Below, one piece after another: positions 8,747-9,869 of a stretch of DNA of 9,869 nucleotides. Numbering within the stretch: the first letter of the stretch is position 1; each line of letters begins with the position of its first letter. The stretch comes from Candidatus Brocadiia bacterium (GTDB lineage: Bacteria; Planctomycetota; PUPC01; DSUN01), in assembly GCA_016782825.1 (NCBI GenBank), contig JADHXT010000103.1, positions 1-9,869 on the forward strand, read 5' to 3'. The notes under the pieces are model-generated. The model was given only the letters and a program-made list of their open reading frames with translations. It made no database searches and had not been told where the DNA came from. The position numbers were made by a program, and so were the translations under genes.

Positions 8747-9052
8747 ATGATGAAGTTGTGTCCCGAGTGTGAGGGAAAGCTCAGCGACCAAGCGTCGCGG
8801 TGTCCGCATTGTGGTTACGTGCCGCTGGCTCATCGCAAGACATCAACCCCGGGTAAGTGGCTTGTTGCTCTCGGTGTTGCTTTCTGTGTTGTCGGTGCAG
8901 TCCTGTTTGCGGGGAGCTTTCCAGTCAAGTCATGGGGCGGCCATGTCGAACCGCTAATCCCGTGGGGTGGCATCACTGGGTTTGCGGCCATCGGCGTCGG
9001 CCTGCTGAACGTTATCATCGGCAGGTCGATCATGTGGTGGAGCAAGAACTGA
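8747..9052 (+). CDS. Zinc-ribbon membrane protein
   Basis: A 101-residue protein of unknown function. Residues 5-22 form a compact zinc ribbon, C5-x2-C8-x10-C19-x2-C22 (CPEC...CPHCG), followed by two hydrophobic membrane segments at about 37-56 and 72-91. The ribbon would sit at the N-terminal side, probably in the cytoplasm. ATG 8747 is chosen because AGGAGG (8733-8738) is 8 nt upstream; the frame also has a TTG at 8723 with no suitable site. The gene follows the 8077 gene by 55 nt on the same strand and may be co-transcribed. Its base composition is visibly less GC-rich than the operon to the left. Similar zinc-ribbon plus TM proteins are common in bacteria but have no single function. Confidence 0.85.
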   Translation: MMKLCPECEGKLSDQASRCPHCGYVPLAHRKTSTPGKWLVALGVAFCVVGAVLFAGSFPVKSWGGHVEPLIPWGGITGFAAIGVGLLNVIIGRSIMWWSKN

Positions 9053-9064
9053 GCAACCCAAATC

Positions 9065-9100
9065 GACGTAAGTCCCGGAACGAGGCCAAAAAGCGAGTCC
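9065..9100 (+). repeat. 36-bp spacer repeat, copy 1
   Basis: This element starts 12 nt after the stop of the zinc-ribbon gene and matches 9466-9501 at 30 of 36 positions, ending in AAAAGCGAGTCC in both. It is followed by CACC and a T-rich stretch (TTCTTTTTT, 9105-9113). Confidence 0.82.
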
Positions 9101-9208
9101 CACCTTCTTTTTTCCTTGCCGACGCCGTAGAGAGCGAGTCCCGCCCGGATCCGGCGATTCACTGTATCGTGTGCATAGGTGGGACTCGGAGCGAAAGGTG
9201 GGACTCGC
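9093..9208. repeat. Nested inverted repeats of GCGAGTCCCACC boxes
   Basis: GCGAGTCCCACCTT (9093-9106) is perfectly complementary to AAGGTGGGACTCGC (9195-9208), a 14-bp stem with 88 nt between the arms. Inside it, GCGAGTCCCGCC (9134-9145) faces GGTGGGACTCG (9178-9188). AGGTGGGACTCG also occurs twice in direct orientation at 9177 and 9196. A 10-bp palindrome CCGGATCCGG (9145-9154) lies at the centre. The array ends 2 nt before the AAGGAGG of the next gene. REP/RAYT-type elements are the best analogy, but no transposase is visible. Confidence 0.78.
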
Positions 9209-9222
9209 GAAAGGAGGGTGCG

Positions 9223-9447
9223 ATGACGGAGATCAAGTCAGCCTACTGCTTGCAGTGCAAGGAGGTGCGGCGGTTCGAGAGAAGGGGGGTCAACCACGTG
9301 CTGCACCTTTTGCTCTCGGTGTTTTCCCTTGGCCTCTGGGTTCCTTTGTGGATACTGCTCGCCCTGTGCCCTGAAGTGTTTCACTGCATGGCATGCGGCG
9401 CCGAGTTCATCAAGCTGCCTGACGGGTATGTGGGGCGGAAAGGGTAA
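9223..9447 (+). CDS. Small CxxC-hydrophobic-HCxxC protein (LITAF-like layout)
   Basis: A 74-residue protein with a CxxC knuckle at 9-12 (CLQC), a long hydrophobic stretch at about 25-50 with a Gly-Leu-Trp-Val-Pro break in the middle, and a second knuckle HCMACG at 54-59. Two zinc knuckles separated by a hydrophobic hairpin is the arrangement of LITAF-like domains, which dip into one membrane leaflet and bring both knuckles together to bind one zinc. That comparison rests on layout and the HCxxCG motif, not on alignment. ATG 9223 has AAGGAGG (9211-9217) 5 nt upstream. The frame is open further upstream to 8857 but overlaps the previous gene without coding character. It probably belongs with the zinc-ribbon gene before it. 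Confidence 0.8.
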   Translation: MTEIKSAYCLQCKEVRRFERRGVNHVLHLLLSVFSLGLWVPLWILLALCPEVFHCMACGAEFIKLPDGYVGRKG

Positions 9448-9465
9448 GTAGGGATCGTGCCGGTT

Positions 9466-9501
9466 GACCTAAGTCCAGAAGTGAGGCCGAAAAGCGAGTC
9501 C
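9466..9501 (+). repeat. 36-bp spacer repeat, copy 2
   Basis: This copy begins 18 nt after the stop of the 74-residue protein gene and matches 9065-9100 at 30 of 36 positions. It is followed by a second short AGTCCGG motif in GAAAGTCCGGGGACATGATG. The position just behind a short gene is the same as for copy 1. Confidence 0.82.
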
Positions 9502-9570
9502 GGAAGAAAGTCCGGGGACATGATGTTTACTTATGCCAGCGATCATGGAGGTAACCATTGACTCCTCCGA

Positions 9571-9604
9571 CCCCACGGCGTATTGCATCCATCAGCCCGT
9601 GGGG
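9571..9604. repeat. Hairpin in the gap before the lipoprotein gene
   Basis: CCCCACGG (9571-9578) and CCGTGGGG (9597-9604) form a perfect 8-bp stem around an 18-nt loop. There is no T run after it, so an intrinsic terminator is not supported. The rest of the 243-nt gap holds the 36-bp repeat copy and two in-frame peptides of 13 and 25 codons without convincing support. Confidence 0.5.
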
Positions 9605-9690
9605 GACAGGAGGGTGAAGTGAGTATGGTGTCGCCAGGCCACCGGAGACTTGCACAGAAGCCAGATGGACATGGATGGAGGAACACTGTG

Positions 9691-9869
9691 ATGAGGACGT
9701 GCGCGCTTGTGCTTCTTGTGCCGGCGATGCTCTGCGGATGCAACAGTGCGCTGCGTGAACATACCGGCAGGGAGGTCCCGCAATTGATTCGGGTCGAGGT
9801 CGTGAAGGCGGATGAACACTTCGGCCATAACATCACAGAAGCCGGCGTACATACAGTCTGGTGCGATGG
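9691..9869 (+). CDS. Lipoprotein, unknown function, 3' end cut by window
   Basis: The first 59 residues of a lipoprotein are visible before the window ends. MRTCALVLLVPAMLCGC is a lipoprotein signal peptide with lipobox LCGC, placing the lipidated Cys at residue 17. The mature part begins NSALREHTGREVPQLIRVEV and is too short to assign to a family. ATG 9691 is supported by GGAGGA (9677-9682) 8 nt upstream. An in-frame ATG at 9625 with AGGAGG at 9608-9613 is a weaker alternative, because it would put 22 polar residues in front of the signal sequence. The gene is on the same strand as the three small genes before it. Confidence 0.75.
   Translation, partial: MRTCALVLLVPAMLCGCNSALREHTGREVPQLIRVEVVKADEHFGHNITEAGVHTVWCD

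Noticed and set aside
9093..9114. Intrinsic terminator after the zinc-ribbon gene
   Set aside because: A T-rich tract is present, but the only strong partner for the preceding arm is about 90 nt downstream, so no local hairpin precedes the T run.
8857..9222. Upstream extension of the 74-residue protein
   Set aside because: The open frame overlaps the zinc-ribbon gene and repeat array and shows no coding character; AAGGAGG fits 9223.
9065..9501. CRISPR array
   Set aside because: Copies are imperfect, irregularly spaced, in both orientations, and separated by a gene.
9053..9510. Integron attC sites between small cassette-like genes
   Set aside because: The repeats sit behind short genes, but I could not find paired RYYYAAC and GTTRRRY core sites, and no integrase is present.

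Overview
The window looks like a piece of a high-GC bacterial chromosome, most likely from Planctomycetota or a close relative. That assignment is inferred from gene content: an exported DUF1080 (3-keto-disaccharide hydrolase family) protein with the N-terminal beta-rich domain and LGKKPPEGAVVLLDG-type junction that I associate with planctomycete members, an exported NIPSNAP protein, and sugar-acid catabolism genes. No rRNA, tRNA or other phylogenetic marker is present. Both ends cut through genes.

Layout. (1) 2-1924 (+): the 3' part of a MoxR-family AAA+ ATPase gene that joins two MoxR modules in one reading frame and ends in a Pro/Lys-rich tail. (2) 1961-3640 (+): a sodium:solute symporter (SSS). 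(3) 7487 down to 3646 (-): a compact four-gene operon in the order DUF1080 protein, NIPSNAP protein, SDR dehydrogenase, DgoD-like sugar-acid dehydratase, with gaps of 35, 12 and 3 nt. It converges on the symporter with only 5 nt between the stop codons. A good sigma70-type promoter and a GC-rich dyad precede it. (4) 7488-8076: a 589-nt divergent intergenic region with one promoter for each direction and a cluster of hairpin-forming, REP-like GC-rich repeats between them. (5) 8077-9869 (+): small genes with a less GC-extreme composition: an exported protein of unknown function, a zinc-ribbon protein with two membrane helices, a 74-residue protein with CxxC - hydrophobic hairpin - HCxxC, and the start of a lipoprotein. 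Their gaps carry a family of short direct and inverted repeats built on GCGAGTCC / GGACTCGC.

How the genes may work together. The symporter and the minus-strand operon form a plausible sugar or sugar-acid utilisation locus: extracytoplasmic processing by the DUF1080 protein (perhaps with the NIPSNAP protein), uptake by the SSS carrier, oxidation by the SDR, and dehydration of an aldonate by the DgoD-like enzyme to a 2-keto-3-deoxy acid. The kinase and aldolase that would complete a De Ley-Doudoroff-type route are not in the window. The double MoxR gene is adjacent but has no obvious role in this pathway. The 3' small-gene block looks like accessory DNA with repeat-rich spacers; its function is unknown.
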